Of a stretch of DNA of 64,000 nucleotides, positions 9,573-18,827 are shown piece after piece; the stretch's first letter is position 1, and the number at the start of each line of letters is the position of its first letter. A program made the position numbers and the translations under genes. The stretch is from Neopusillimonas maritima. Its GTDB lineage: Bacteria; Pseudomonadota; Gammaproteobacteria; Burkholderiales; Burkholderiaceae_B. The notes below the pieces were generated by a model. The model was not told the DNA's origin. It worked only from the letters and a program-made list of their open reading frames with translations, and did not search any database. The stretch lies in the NCBI RefSeq assembly GCF_003576595.1, contig NZ_NQOU01000001.1, forward strand, positions 956,596-1,020,595. The letters run 5' to 3'.

Positions 9573-10904
9573 ATGGCAACGGGTCGGCTACGGTCTTTCG
9601 GGCTTTTTTTTGTACTGAACGCCCTGCTATTACCGTTTGCCGGCGCCCAAACTCAAGACCTGTTGCAGGTATGGACAAAAGCCCTTGAGCGCGACCCAAT
9701 TCTTGCGGCAGCCGAAGCCAACCGGGCCGCGCAATCGGAAAAAACACCCCAGGCCCGTGCCCTACTTCTGCCTTATATTACGGCCAGTACGGGCGTTGAG
9801 ACAGACGATATCCGCTCCACCTCGCTAGACCAGAGCAGCACCGACAATCGAGCCGTTTGGGCGCTAACGCTTACGCAACCTATTATCGACGTGGGTTTAT
9901 GGGACACCTACCGCGCTACGGAATACATCGCGCAATCAGCCACATTGGCTGTACAGCAAGCATGGCAAGACCTTACATTACGCGTTACCCAAGCCTACTT
10001 TAATGTACTGGCGGCGCAAGACACGCTGAAAAGCCTGGATGCGCAAAAGCAAGCCATTATGAATCAACTGGATGCCGCCAAACGCGGGTTCGAGTTGGGC
10101 AGCGCCACCATCGCCGATACCTATGAAGCCCAGGCCCGGCTAGACCTCATCAACGCCGGCGAAATTCAAGCTTTTAACGCGCTGCAACTGGCGCAAGATG
10201 CCCTTGCAGGCATTATTAGCGAACGCCCCGCAGAGCTGGCCCGCCTTCAAAGCACAGTATCACTTCCCCCTCCCCAACCTGCCCGCCTGGACGACTGGAC
10301 GACCCAGGCAGCCCAGGCAAGCCTCGAGGTAGCACAGGCTGAATTAAGTACGCGTCTGGCGGCAAAGCAGATTCATATTGCCCAGAGTGAACACTATCCC
10401 ACTGTCGATTTCTACGCTCAGTCGGGCAGCAGCAGCGACAGAGGCACATTCGGCCCGCGAGCCGGTCCACGTTCAGTGGAAACGACGGTCGGCGTACAGC
10501 TTTCAATTCCGCTGTTTGCCGGGGGCGGGATCTCATCGAGAGTGCGTGAACAAACCTCTCTACTACAAAAAGCGCGCTACGAGCTGGAGTCAACGCGTCG
10601 CCAGGCCGTACAGGCAACCCAGGCTTTCTTTTCGGGTGTGGTATCGGGTCTTGCCCGTGTGTCTGCTCTGCAGGCAGCTGAGGCTTCCAGCCGGGCCTCT
10701 CTTGAGGCCAACCAAACGGGCTACGAAGTGGGGGTCCGCGTGAATATTGACGTTTTGAATGCGCAACAGCAATTGTATGAAACGCAACGCGCCCTGGCCG
10801 ACGCCCGTTATGCCACATTGCTGAATGGCCTGCGCCTGAAAGCGGCCGGCGGCATTCTAACCGCCGACGACATTATTGCGATCAATAATCTGCTGGCACC
10901 GTAA
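9573..10904 (+). CDS. tolC: TolC-family outer-membrane efflux/secretion channel
   Basis: A 443-residue outer-membrane protein with a signal peptide (MATGRLRSFGLFFVL to FAGAQ) and two OEP repeats. The N-terminal repeat starts DLLQVWTKALERDPILAAAEANRAA. The conserved LTQPIIDVGLWDTYRA and VGVQLSIPLFAGGGISSRVRE segments mark the paired beta-strand regions, and long alpha-helical stretches lie between them. TolC homotrimers connect inner-membrane exporters to the outside; no pump or ABC exporter partner is nearby. It may therefore serve as the housekeeping TolC for several systems. It is convergent with rfaE2, and no terminator is obvious in the 14-base gap. Confidence 0.92.
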   Translation: MATGRLRSFGLFFVLNALLLPFAGAQTQDLLQVWTKALERDPILAAAEANRAAQSEKTPQARALLLPYITASTGVETDDIRSTSLDQSSTDNRAVWALTLTQPIIDVGLWDTYRATEYIAQSATLAVQQAWQDLTLRVTQAYFNVLAAQDTLKSLDAQKQAIMNQLDAAKRGFELGSATIADTYEAQARLDLINAGEIQAFNALQLAQDALAGIISERPAELARLQSTVSLPPPQPARLDDWTTQAAQASLEVAQAELSTRLAAKQIHIAQSEHYPTVDFYAQSGSSSDRGTFGPRAGPRSVETTVGVQLSIPLFAGGGISSRVREQTSLLQKARYELESTRRQAVQATQAFFSGVVSGLARVSALQAAEASSRASLEANQTGYEVGVRVNIDVLNAQQQLYETQRALADARYATLLNGLRLKAAGGILTADDIIAINNLLAP

Positions 10905-10918
10905 ACTGTATAAAAAGG

Positions 10919-11413
10919 TTATTGGCCCGAAGCGGCGCGTATTTTTTTAACCAGCTTTGTGGTTGAGCGCTGAAACTCGAACGGAATGGCAACCGCCTTG
11001 CCACCCCAGCTTTCAACTAATTCCGTTTCCGGCAAGGTTGCCATGTTGTAGTCACCGCCTTTCACAATAACGTCGGGCCTCAACGCCTGAATCAATTGAT
11101 ATGGCGTGTCTTCATCAAAATACGTTACGTAAGACACCGACTCCAGCGCCGCCAAAACAGCAGCACGGTCTTCCTGTGCATTCAACGGGCGGTCATCCCC
11201 TTTTCCCAAGCGCCTTACCGACTCATCCGTGTTCACCGCGACGATCAGCGTTTTGCCCAAAGCAGCGGCAGCGTCGAGATAAGTGACGTGGCCGCGATGC
11301 AAAATATCGAATACGCCGTTAGTAAACACCAGCGGTCGCGTGAAGCGGCCGCTTGAGGCTGCTGCCTCGCAAGCGTCACGAGACAAAACTTTCTTTTCAA
11401 AGCCCGCGCACAT
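10919..11413 (-). CDS. rfaE2: D-glycero-beta-D-manno-heptose 1-phosphate adenylyltransferase
   Basis: Makes ADP-heptose from heptose 1-phosphate and ATP for the LPS inner core. The 164-residue protein corresponds to the stand-alone nucleotidyltransferase half of HldE. It shows VFTNGVFDILHRGHVTYL, with the HxGH nucleotide-binding signature, and a C-terminal FQRSTTKLVKKI. The kinase half (rfaE1) is not here. The start lies four bases after the stop of the ferritin-like gene, so the two are probably translated from one message. Confidence 0.94.
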   Translation of the reverse strand: MCAGFEKKVLSRDACEAAASSGRFTRPLVFTNGVFDILHRGHVTYLDAAAALGKTLIVAVNTDESVRRLGKGDDRPLNAQEDRAAVLAALESVSYVTYFDEDTPYQLIQALRPDVIVKGGDYNMATLPETELVESWGGKAVAIPFEFQRSTTKLVKKIRAASGQ

Positions 11414-11417
11414 GGGC

Positions 11418-12278
11418 TTAAGCCACCACTGCAGTGCCGCGAATGAGCTCTTTGCGATAACGATTGAGGTCTTGAACCGTTTTGAAAGATGAGTTCATTA
11501 ATAAAGACAAGTTATGCAAAATGCGGGCGCTTACCTTGCCTTCCCAGTCTTTGTCGAACCGGATCTGGTTATCGAGCCATTGCTCCAGCCAACCGGGAGA
11601 AGGAAGTTTCGACTGCACCGTGTCTTCAGGATAAAGCGCTTTGTTAACGTGTAAATTGGTAGGATGCAAAGCTTGCGGAGTGCGGTGGGCAGAAGCCATC
11701 AGCACGCCGATTTTTGAAAACGCCATGCGCGCCTGGTCGCCCAACTCTTGCCCCTTCTGATTCAACGCCCTTTTCATATAGCGCAAATAGGCACCGGCAT
11801 GGCGAGCTTCGTCGTGAGCGATGGTCTGATAAATGGCCTTGATAACCGGTTCGGTATGCCAATCTGAAGCGCACCGATACCAATGATTCAGGCGAATTTC
11901 GCCGCAAAAATGCAACATAAGCGTTTCCATTGCCGGCGCAGGGTCAAACTCGAAGCGCACCTTGTGCAGCTCTTCTTCGGTGGGCATGAGGTCGGGACGG
12001 AACCGACGCAAATACTCGATCAGAACAAGCGAATGCTTTTGCTCTTCAAAAAACCAGATCGACATAAACGCCGAGAAATCGCTGTCGTCACGGTTGTCGC
12101 GCAAAAACATTTCCGTAGCGGGCAGTGCCGCCCACTCTGTAATGGCGTTCATCTTGATTGTGTACGCCTGCTCGTCGGAGAGTTTGCTTCCGTCAAAATC
12201 ATCCCACGGAATATCGGTGGCCATATTCCAGCGTACCGCCTCCATTGATTTGAATAGTTCAGGGTAAAGCATAGACAT
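11418..12278 (-). CDS. Ferritin-like di-iron protein, acyl-ACP-desaturase-like fold
   Basis: A 286-residue protein from the ATG at 12278; an upstream start at 12308 would add ten residues. It carries a four-helix di-iron ligand set: E48 in AITEW, E79/H82 in EEQKH, E127 in FCGEIRL, and E157/H160 in DEARH. This matches the E...ExxH...E...ExxH layout of ferritin-like enzymes such as acyl-ACP desaturases and some hydroxylases. No membrane segment is seen. Its substrate is unknown. It lies downstream of ubiB in the same direction (about 110 bases) and just before rfaE2. A role in O2-dependent lipid or quinone chemistry is only inference. Confidence 0.75.
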   Translation of the reverse strand: MSMLYPELFKSMEAVRWNMATDIPWDDFDGSKLSDEQAYTIKMNAITEWAALPATEMFLRDNRDDSDFSAFMSIWFFEEQKHSLVLIEYLRRFRPDLMPTEEELHKVRFEFDPAPAMETLMLHFCGEIRLNHWYRCASDWHTEPVIKAIYQTIAHDEARHAGAYLRYMKRALNQKGQELGDQARMAFSKIGVLMASAHRTPQALHPTNLHVNKALYPEDTVQSKLPSPGWLEQWLDNQIRFDKDWEGKVSARILHNLSLLMNSSFKTVQDLNRYRKELIRGTAVVA

Positions 12279-12389
12279 CTCACTTAAGATAACAACACAC
12301 AACGACAAAAGCCAATTATTTAATGATACAGCCTTGATATATCAGCAATATTTCAACATTCGCCGAACTAGATAGAGTACACAGAAATA

Positions 12390-13946
12390 CTACTTTCCCG
12401 CAATGGCCCAAATGGCCACCCCAATGGCCACCGCCAATACCGCAACAAGGGCGGAAACCAACCGGTTATTCTGCTCTTGCGCTTTCCTGAGGCGCTGAAT
12501 CTCTACCTGCAGGCCCGGCAGAGAGTCCGGCCGCGACAAGTTGCTATAGACCAGGCGAGGGATTTGCGGCAACATTTGCGACCATTGCCCGGCCTCCTGA
12601 TCAAGACGCTGCTTAAAACCCTTATAGCCTACACGTTCGCGCATCCAGTTTTCCAGGTACGGCTTGGCGGTTTTCCACAGGTCCAGATCGGGGTCGAGTT
12701 CCCGGCCCATGCCCTCAACATTCAACAAGGTTTTCTGCAATAAAACCAACTGAGGCTGAATCTCAACGTTGAAGCGGCGTGACGTTTGAAATAAACGAAG
12801 CAACACCTGCCCCAGGGAGATTTGCGATAAAGGACGGTCGAAATAGGGCTCACACACAGCTCTAACGGCACCTTCCAGCTCCTCTTCGCGCGTGTTTGAC
12901 GGCACCCACCCAGACTCAATATGCAACTGGGCAACGCGGCGGTAATCGCGATGGAAGAAAGCCAGAAAATTTTGCGCCAGATAGTTTTTATCATGCTCCG
13001 ACAACGAACCCACGATGCCGAAGTCGAGTGCAATATAACGCCCCAGCGTTTCCGGCGCATCAGAGACATAAATATTTCCCGGATGCATATCGGCATGAAA
13101 AAAACCATCGGAAAATACCTGGGTGAAAAATATTTCCACTCCCGTACGGGCCAAATCCTTGATATCGACACCAGCTTCGCGCAACCGCCCAATCTGGCTA
13201 ACCGGAATGCCGCGCATTCGCTCCATCGTGAAGACGGTGGTTGTGGTGTACTCCCAGATCACTTCGGGAACAGTCAGCAAATTCTGCCGACCTGTTTCCG
13301 GGCCAAAATTACGACGCAACTGGCTGCAATTCGACGCTTCACGCACCAAATCCAACTCATCATGCAAATATTTGTCGAACTCAGCCACCACTTCACGAGG
13401 TTTCAGGCGACGACTATCCGGCGCCATCTTCTGCACCAGGCCTGCCAATACCCGCATTAACGTTAAATCTTTTTCAATGATACGCAACATGCCCGGCCGC
13501 AAGACCTTCACCGCGACTTCTCGGCCGTCGTGCAACACTGCAAAATGCACCTGGGCAATGGATGCCGACGCCACCGGATCTTTATCGAACTGCCGGAACA
13601 ATTCATTGGGCGACTGTCCCAGCGCCACGCGAACACATTCAGCGGCCTGGTCGGACGGAAATGGCGGGACACGATCTTGCAGCTTGGCTAATTCCTCGGC
13701 GATATCCAGCGGAATTAAATCGCGCCGGGTAGACAGAACCTGCCCGAACTTAACAAAAATCGGACCCAACGACTCAAGCGCCAGGCGCAAACGCACGCCT
13801 CGATCGGTTCGGGGGGGGCGCCCAAAGCGGACAATGCGAAGCATAAAAACCGCAACGGGATGCTTGATGCTGGATAAAACCAATTCATCAAGCCTGAATC
13901 GCAGGGATATTAAAATAATACGGACAAGACGGAAAAACGTCATCAC
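12390..13946 (-). CDS. ubiB: Ubiquinone biosynthesis ATPase/kinase-like protein UbiB
   Basis: ABC1/ADCK-family atypical kinase-like ATPase needed for ubiquinone synthesis, anchored to the inner membrane. In its 518 residues it shows the family KxGQ motif ([12 protein letters not shown]), SIAQVH, the lysine motif [11 protein letters not shown], the catalytic loop FHADMHPGN and [10 protein letters not shown]-terminal membrane helix ([21 protein letters not shown]) ends the protein. The ATG overlaps the ubiJ stop by four bases, indicating translational coupling. Confidence 0.96.
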   Translation of the reverse strand: MMTFFRLVRIILISLRFRLDELVLSSIKHPVAVFMLRIVRFGRPPRTDRGVRLRLALESLGPIFVKFGQVLSTRRDLIPLDIAEELAKLQDRVPPFPSDQAAECVRVALGQSPNELFRQFDKDPVASASIAQVHFAVLHDGREVAVKVLRPGMLRIIEKDLTLMRVLAGLVQKMAPDSRRLKPREVVAEFDKYLHDELDLVREASNCSQLRRNFGPETGRQNLLTVPEVIWEYTTTTVFTMERMRGIPVSQIGRLREAGVDIKDLARTGVEIFFTQVFSDGFFHADMHPGNIYVSDAPETLGRYIALDFGIVGSLSEHDKNYLAQNFLAFFHRDYRRVAQLHIESGWVPSNTREEELEGAVRAVCEPYFDRPLSQISLGQVLLRLFQTSRRFNVEIQPQLVLLQKTLLNVEGMGRELDPDLDLWKTAKPYLENWMRERVGYKGFKQRLDQEAGQWSQMLPQIPRLVYSNLSRPDSLPGLQVEIQRLRKAQEQNNRLVSALVAVLAVAIGVAIWAIAGK

Positions 13947-14584
13947 CTTCCGCCCCCATTTCGGTTGGAATGCACATGCGTTTCGAGTGCACCTACTTTT
14001 TCGTCCAAACGATCAAGTCGGACCTGCAAATCGCTTAACTGCACCGACCACGCTTCATGTGTATGCCGTCCGAGCAGAACCTGACGCTCCTCAATAAGGT
14101 ATTCAGCCATATTTCCGGCAAAACGCCCACTGGATCGCTGCACACCCGCCAGAATAGAACGGAAGCCGGCGCTTACACGTACCGCCGCAGCATCACCCAC
14201 AAAACGCGCAAGATCTTCTTCAGGATCCCAACGCAGAGTGCGCGCCAGCTCGGCCACAATCGTCGCCAGGCCGGCATCCCCTTCCACATGCAAAAAATGA
14301 GCGACCTCGTCGGTGTTGCCCTGCCGCACGGCCTGCAAAACCTGGCCCAATTGGTGAGGGGTGAGCGTTAAAGTAACTTGCGGTTGGGCCTCGCGCGAGG
14401 CAACCTCAACCAAACCACCCGCAACCACCGTTAAGCATACCGACTGCGCGCCAAGATAAAAACGAATCGTTTTCCCTTCATGCCGGGCCAAACGATCGGC
14501 AGCCCATTGCTCACGCCCCAACAAGCCATTGAGTACTTTGGCGAAAACCCTGGCCGGCGCCAGAAAATCAGGAATAGGCAGCAT
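13943..14584 (-). CDS. ubiJ: Ubiquinone biosynthesis accessory factor UbiJ (SCP2 domain)
   Basis: UbiJ is a lipid-binding accessory protein of the soluble ubiquinone-synthesis complex. The 213-residue protein starts [20 protein letters not shown]. It has an SCP2-like domain in the first half ([14 protein letters not shown] to [18 protein letters not shown]) and a C-terminal coiled-coil-like tail ([19 protein letters not shown]). A GTG at 14602 would add six residues; neither start has a clear Shine-Dalgarno. The position between ubiE and ubiB supports the assignment. Confidence 0.9.
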   Translation of the reverse strand: MLPIPDFLAPARVFAKVLNGLLGREQWAADRLARHEGKTIRFYLGAQSVCLTVVAGGLVEVASREAQPQVTLTLTPHQLGQVLQAVRQGNTDEVAHFLHVEGDAGLATIVAELARTLRWDPEEDLARFVGDAAAVRVSAGFRSILAGVQRSSGRFAGNMAEYLIEERQVLLGRHTHEAWSVQLSDLQVRLDRLDEKVGALETHVHSNRNGGGR

Positions 14585-14669
14585 GATGGATATGCGCAGC
14601 ACCTACGCATAGAAAAATATCTTGGAACAGCCGTAAGTGTACCGGTTTTAGGGACAACGCGACGCCGCC

Positions 14670-14711
14670 AACAAAAAGCCGGGCACGGTTGTTAAACAAC
14701 CGCCGCCCGGC
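14670..14711 (-). terminator. Intrinsic terminator after the Tim44-like gene
   Basis: On the minus strand a GCCGGGC / GCCCGGC outer stem (14705-14711 with 14678-14684) encloses an inner CGGTTGTT / AACAACCG stem and is followed by TTTTTGTT. It lies between the Tim44-like stop and ubiJ. ubiJ-ubiB therefore probably need their own promoter or some read-through. Confidence 0.8.
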
Positions 14712-14739
14712 CGGAAGACGACATGCAACAAACTTGCTG

Positions 14740-15708
14740 TTAACCGTTATTCGAAGACAGTTGCTGAAGCCCCGCCAGCAACCAGCCCGAGCCGTCTGCT
14801 TTGTACAGGTTCCATACCTCCTCAATGCGAACCGCTTCCGCACCGGGTTCTTCACGCAACATGCCCGAATACCGTACGCTGGCCAAGTGTCCATCGGAAA
14901 TAGCTTCAATACCCAGCAACTCCGCATTCAGCAGCAGAACTTCGGTATGTTGTGACAGACCTTCACGCGCTTGCATCTGGGGACGGAATTCCGCGACCAT
15001 GTCGTCGGTAAGATATTCAGACAACCCATCAATGTTACCTTCATCCCACAGGCGCTGGACCTCCAGGAACTGTTTCTTGGCATTTGCCAGAAAAGCGCCC
15101 GTATCAAAATCATCAGGAATGAACCAGCTGTCTTGATCGGCGGTTGACAACGTTCCCGGCACATCGGTTGCTGCAACAGGCGTCATAGAGGGCGCCTCTG
15201 GTTGCGCCGATGGCGTGCGCCAAACCTCGTGAGCCCCTTGCTGGTTGTTGCGCTGCATACCCGCACTTTGCGTCGCGGGTCCGGAAGCGGCGCCACGCAA
15301 ACGGCGCACAATAAACATAATTGCAAAAGCCAGCAAACCAATGAGAATCAGGCTGGACATGAACTCAAGAAATGCGCCCGACAAACCCATTTGCGAAAGC
15401 AGTGCCGCGATACCCAAGCCCGCCGCAATGCCCGCTATCGGCCCCAAGAAACGTGACATACCTGAACGCGCGGCAGCCCCACCCGCAGCGGCCGTAGACG
15501 CAGACGCGGTATTTTGCGAGGTGCTGCGCTGTGTTGTAGTGGACGGAGTAGCCGCCTGACGTTGCTGCGTAACATTGGTGGACTGACGGCCAAAACTTGC
15601 GCCACCACCAAATCGACGAGCTTCCGCATCGAACGAAATAGACACCATGGCAAAGGTGCTGAAAGCCAGGAGCACACCCGCAAAGTAGCGAGACAAGCGA
15701 CTAGACAT
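14740..15708 (-). CDS. Tim44-like domain protein
   Basis: A 322-residue membrane-associated protein. It has a signal or anchor helix (YFAGVLLAFSTFAMVSISF), a Ser/Thr/Gln/Ala-rich low-complexity stretch (about 40-85) and a second hydrophobic segment (FLEFMSSLILIGLLAFAIMFI). The C-terminal Tim44-like domain runs from about 200 to 322 (AKKQFLEVQRLWDEGNIDGLSEYLTDDM). Tim44-like domains bind lipids or membranes in mitochondria; the bacterial role is not established. It lies between ubiE and ubiJ, all on the minus strand, and is followed by a strong terminator. Confidence 0.85.
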   Translation of the reverse strand: MSSRLSRYFAGVLLAFSTFAMVSISFDAEARRFGGGASFGRQSTNVTQQRQAATPSTTTQRSTSQNTASASTAAAGGAAARSGMSRFLGPIAGIAAGLGIAALLSQMGLSGAFLEFMSSLILIGLLAFAIMFIVRRLRGAASGPATQSAGMQRNNQQGAHEVWRTPSAQPEAPSMTPVAATDVPGTLSTADQDSWFIPDDFDTGAFLANAKKQFLEVQRLWDEGNIDGLSEYLTDDMVAEFRPQMQAREGLSQHTEVLLLNAELLGIEAISDGHLASVRYSGMLREEPGAEAVRIEEVWNLYKADGSGWLLAGLQQLSSNNG

Positions 15709-15830
15709 ATTTGTAAAGCTCCAGTGAACGATCGATTGATCGATGGTTGTAAGACAACAACCTTAATCTTACTAGAACCTGAACGTAAGCTCAACACAAA
15801 TACATCGGCTATCCAAAAACCAGTGCCGCG

Positions 15831-16595
15831 TCAGCCCAGATTCACGCCTTCGTGCAGGGCAACCAAGCCGGCGGTTAAGTTGAAATAGCGCACGCGATCG
15901 AACCCGACATCGCGCATCATTTGCGCCAGGGTTTCCTGATCGGGATGCATGCGAATGGACTCGGCCAGATATCGATAGCTTTCTTCGTCTTTGGCTACAT
16001 TTTTGCCGAGCCAGGGAAGGATATTAAATGAATACCAATCGTACGCCGGTGCCAAAGGCTTGGCGACACGCGAAAACTCAAGCACCAATAACTTACCGCC
16101 GGGCTTCAGCACGCGGCGCATTTCCGACAACGCAATTTCTTTGTGTGTCATGTTGCGCAAACCAAATGCTACCGTGATGCGATCAAAATAAGCGTCGGGA
16201 AACGGCAGCTTTTCAGCGTCGCACACGGTAACCGGTGTAATCAGGCCTTTATCGACCAAACGATCACGACCCACGCGCAGCATGGAATCATTGATATCGG
16301 TTAACCAAACCTCGCCCGAGGCTCCCACCTTGCGTGCTAAGGCTTTGGCCAAATCCCCCGTTCCCCCTGCGATATCAAGCACTTTCATGCCGGGGCGGAC
16401 ATTGGCCCGGGCGATGGTGAAAGCTTTCCAGGCCCGATGCAAACCCGCTGACATAAGATCATTCATGACGTCGTAACGCTGCGCGACGGAATGAAAAACC
16501 TGAGCGACTTTGGCGGCTTTTTCAGCCTCATCGACTGTTTTATAGCCAAAGTGGGTTTGACGCCCTGAGGGAGGAGAAGAAGGAGTACGATTCAT
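15831..16595 (-). CDS. ubiE: Ubiquinone/menaquinone C-methyltransferase UbiE
   Basis: SAM-dependent C-methylation of the polyprenyl benzoquinol ring, and of demethylmenaquinone where present. The ATG at 16595 gives 254 residues; a GTG 24 bases upstream is less likely. Family motifs: [41 protein letters not shown] motif [13 protein letters not shown], and [18 protein letters not shown]. It is divergent from phoB and heads the minus-strand ubi cluster. Confidence 0.96.
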   Translation of the reverse strand: MNRTPSSPPSGRQTHFGYKTVDEAEKAAKVAQVFHSVAQRYDVMNDLMSAGLHRAWKAFTIARANVRPGMKVLDIAGGTGDLAKALARKVGASGEVWLTDINDSMLRVGRDRLVDKGLITPVTVCDAEKLPFPDAYFDRITVAFGLRNMTHKEIALSEMRRVLKPGGKLLVLEFSRVAKPLAPAYDWYSFNILPWLGKNVAKDEESYRYLAESIRMHPDQETLAQMMRDVGFDRVRYFNLTAGLVALHEGVNLG

Positions 16596-16673
16596 AGCGC
16601 GTATCGTACTCCAACTCACGATGTCCCGCCAGCCAACGCACCGGTTTCAGCGGCTTACCACGAATTTGGACAA

Positions 16674-16702
16674 CCGTCACGAATTTTTCACAAACCTGTA
16701 AC
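16674..16702 (+). promoter_or_regulatory. Tandem Pho box (three 11-base PhoB repeats) before phoB
   Basis: Three 7-base half-sites spaced by four bases: CCGTCAC (16674-16680), TTTTCAC (16685-16691) and CTGTAAC (16696-16702). The 7+4+7 pattern and similarity to CTGTCAT match known PhoB boxes. A CATAAT hexamer follows at 16711-16716, the usual distance to a -10. Autoregulation of phoBR is inferred. Confidence 0.75.
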
Positions 16703-16710
16703 AATCAAGC

Positions 16711-16716
16711 CATAAT
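16711..16716 (+). promoter_or_regulatory. Candidate -10 element of the phoB promoter
   Basis: CATAAT lies eight bases after the last Pho-box repeat and 34 bases before the phoB ATG. No good -35 is present, as expected for a PhoB-activated promoter in which PhoB replaces the -35 contact. Confidence 0.5.
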
Positions 16717-16750
16717 ATGGCAGGGTCCTTACCCTTAACCCAAAAACGCC

Positions 16751-17455
16751 ATGAACACCACTATTCTCGTCGTTGAAGATGAACCCGCGATTCAGGAACT
16801 GATCGCTGTGAACCTGTCATTTGCCGGACACAAGGTACTGCGCGCATTCGATGCGGAACAAGCACAAACGCTCATCCGTGCCGAACTACCGGACTTGATC
16901 TTGCTCGACTGGATGCTGCCTGGCGCCTCAGGTATCACTCTGGCAAAACAGCTGAGATCCGACGAAAGAACGCGTCACGTTCCCGTTATTATGCTCACTG
17001 CAAAAGGGGCGGAGAACGACAAAATAGAAGGCCTGGAGGCCGGCGCAGACGACTACATCACCAAGCCCTTCTCACCTAAAGAGCTCATGGCTCGCATCAA
17101 AGCCGTGTTGCGTCGCCGCGCGCCCCAGCTCACCGATGACATTATCCAAATCGGCACATTGGTTCTCGACCCCACCACCCACCGGGTCAGCGGAAACGGT
17201 ACCGCTCTATCGATTGGCCCTACTGAGTTTCGCTTGCTACACTTTTTCATGACGCACACGGAACGCGTTTTTTCCCGTTCACAATTGCTCGATCAGGTAT
17301 GGGGTGATCATGTCTTTGTCGAAGAGCGCACCGTCGACGTTCATATTCGCCGGCTACGTAAAGCGCTCGAGCCCAGCGGACACGAAAACCATATTGAAAC
17401 CGTACGCGGTGCGGGCTATCGATTTGCCGCCCGCTTACCCAGTGCAACGCCTTAA
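16751..17455 (+). CDS. phoB: Phosphate regulon response regulator PhoB
   Basis: OmpR/PhoB-family regulator, 234 residues. The receiver domain (1-120) has acidic residues in VVEDEPAIQEL, phosphoacceptor D53 in LLDWMLPG, and the conserved lysine in YITKPFSPKEL. The C-terminal winged helix (about 140-230) includes LSIGPTEFRLLHFFMTH and VDVHIRRLRKAL, the PhoB-type recognition region. phoR follows after 44 bases. The Pho box upstream supports positive autoregulation under phosphate limitation. phoU and pst genes are not in the window. Confidence 0.95.
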   Translation: MNTTILVVEDEPAIQELIAVNLSFAGHKVLRAFDAEQAQTLIRAELPDLILLDWMLPGASGITLAKQLRSDERTRHVPVIMLTAKGAENDKIEGLEAGADDYITKPFSPKELMARIKAVLRRRAPQLTDDIIQIGTLVLDPTTHRVSGNGTALSIGPTEFRLLHFFMTHTERVFSRSQLLDQVWGDHVFVEERTVDVHIRRLRKALEPSGHENHIETVRGAGYRFAARLPSATP

Positions 17456-17499
17456 CCGTACCTAATTGAACAACCTAAGCAGCATCAAGGCCTCTTATC

Positions 17500-18801
17500 A
17501 TGCAGAAAACCCTGATCTCACTTGGCGCCTGGATACTGCTTGGCTGGGCGGTGGGTGAGTGGATTAATCCAACAACAGGGTGGTTCGTCTTAACCGCAGG
17601 TCTGCTCGGCATGATTCTGGTGAGCGGGACGCAACTTTCTCAAATTCGCAAATGGGTTCGTCATATTCATACACCCCCACCCCCGTCGGTCGGCCCGTGG
17701 GACGAAATTCTGGCGCCCATCTACCGGCAACTGCGTAAAGACCGTCTGGAAATCGAAGAACTAAACCGACACGTTGCGGGCATTATGCTTGCCGCCGAGG
17801 CGTTACCCGATGGCGCCATTACGTTAAACGAAGAGATGCTGGTAACGTGGTGCAATAAAACCGCTACCGAACACACCGGGCTGAACCTTGAAACCGACCG
17901 CGGCTTCAGTATTTTCAATATTTTGCGCGCGCCCGAGTTTCATGAGTACGCCCAGCAATCGAAGTGGCCTGAACCCCTGTTGCTTCACCTGGTTCGCAAC
18001 GACCAAAATCGCGCCATATTAGTTCAGCTCACGCCCTACGGTATTGGCCAGTATCTGATCGTGACGCGTGATGTCACCCAATTGGAAAAGCTCGAAACCA
18101 CCCGCAAAGACTTTGTAGCAAATGTTTCACACGAACTGCGCACCCCCCTAACGGTTTTGGTCGGTTTTCTGGAAACGCTGCAATCCATTCCCGCTGAACA
18201 CATTGAACCGGAACAGCGCGAACACTACCTGAATTTAATGATTGACCAGGCCCAGCGCATGCAAGCCATTGTGGCCGACTTGCTCACGCTGTCGACGTTG
18301 GAATCATCGCCTTCCGTGTCGGGAGAGCCCGTGAATATGGCCGAAATCATTCACACGGCTTTGAATCAGGCGCGAATCTTATCGAAAGACCAGCACGTAT
18401 TTGTAGAGAACATCGCCGATGATTTATACATACAAGGCAATGCATCGGAGCTTGCCTCGGCGGTAAGCAACTTGCTCACCAATGCAGTTCGCTATACCCC
18501 TAAAGACGGCACCATTACGGTAAGTTGGTATTTAACTGAAAGCGGACGTGCACATTATTCGGTACAAGACACGGGCATTGGCGTGGCCGCGCAAGATATT
18601 CCGCGGTTAACCGAAAGATTTTATCGTGTCGACCGCGGCCGCTCACGCGCCACCGGCGGCACCGGCCTTGGCCTGGCTATTACAAAGCATGTCGCGATGC
18701 GTCATAACGCAGAGTTAACGATTAACAGCCGCCTGGGCGCAGGCAGCCTGTTCACATTGGCGTTTCCACCTTCCCGGCTTGTCGTGCCCAGTAGCCAATA
18801 A
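17500..18801 (+). CDS. phoR: Phosphate regulon sensor histidine kinase PhoR
   Basis: Inner-membrane kinase of 433 residues partnering PhoB. Two N-terminal hydrophobic segments (about 5-22 and 27-44) lack a sizeable periplasmic loop, typical of PhoR. They are followed by a PAS-like domain (about 90-195), the HisKA helix with H211 in NVSHELRTPL, and HATPase motifs NLLTNAVRYTP, DTGIGVAAQDI and TGGTGLGLAITKHV. An AGG lies 9 bases before the ATG. It should phosphorylate PhoB when phosphate is scarce. Confidence 0.95.
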   Translation: MQKTLISLGAWILLGWAVGEWINPTTGWFVLTAGLLGMILVSGTQLSQIRKWVRHIHTPPPPSVGPWDEILAPIYRQLRKDRLEIEELNRHVAGIMLAAEALPDGAITLNEEMLVTWCNKTATEHTGLNLETDRGFSIFNILRAPEFHEYAQQSKWPEPLLLHLVRNDQNRAILVQLTPYGIGQYLIVTRDVTQLEKLETTRKDFVANVSHELRTPLTVLVGFLETLQSIPAEHIEPEQREHYLNLMIDQAQRMQAIVADLLTLSTLESSPSVSGEPVNMAEIIHTALNQARILSKDQHVFVENIADDLYIQGNASELASAVSNLLTNAVRYTPKDGTITVSWYLTESGRAHYSVQDTGIGVAAQDIPRLTERFYRVDRGRSRATGGTGLGLAITKHVAMRHNAELTINSRLGAGSLFTLAFPPSRLVVPSSQ

Positions 18802-18827
18802 CACGACAACCGATAACACGAAACGGC

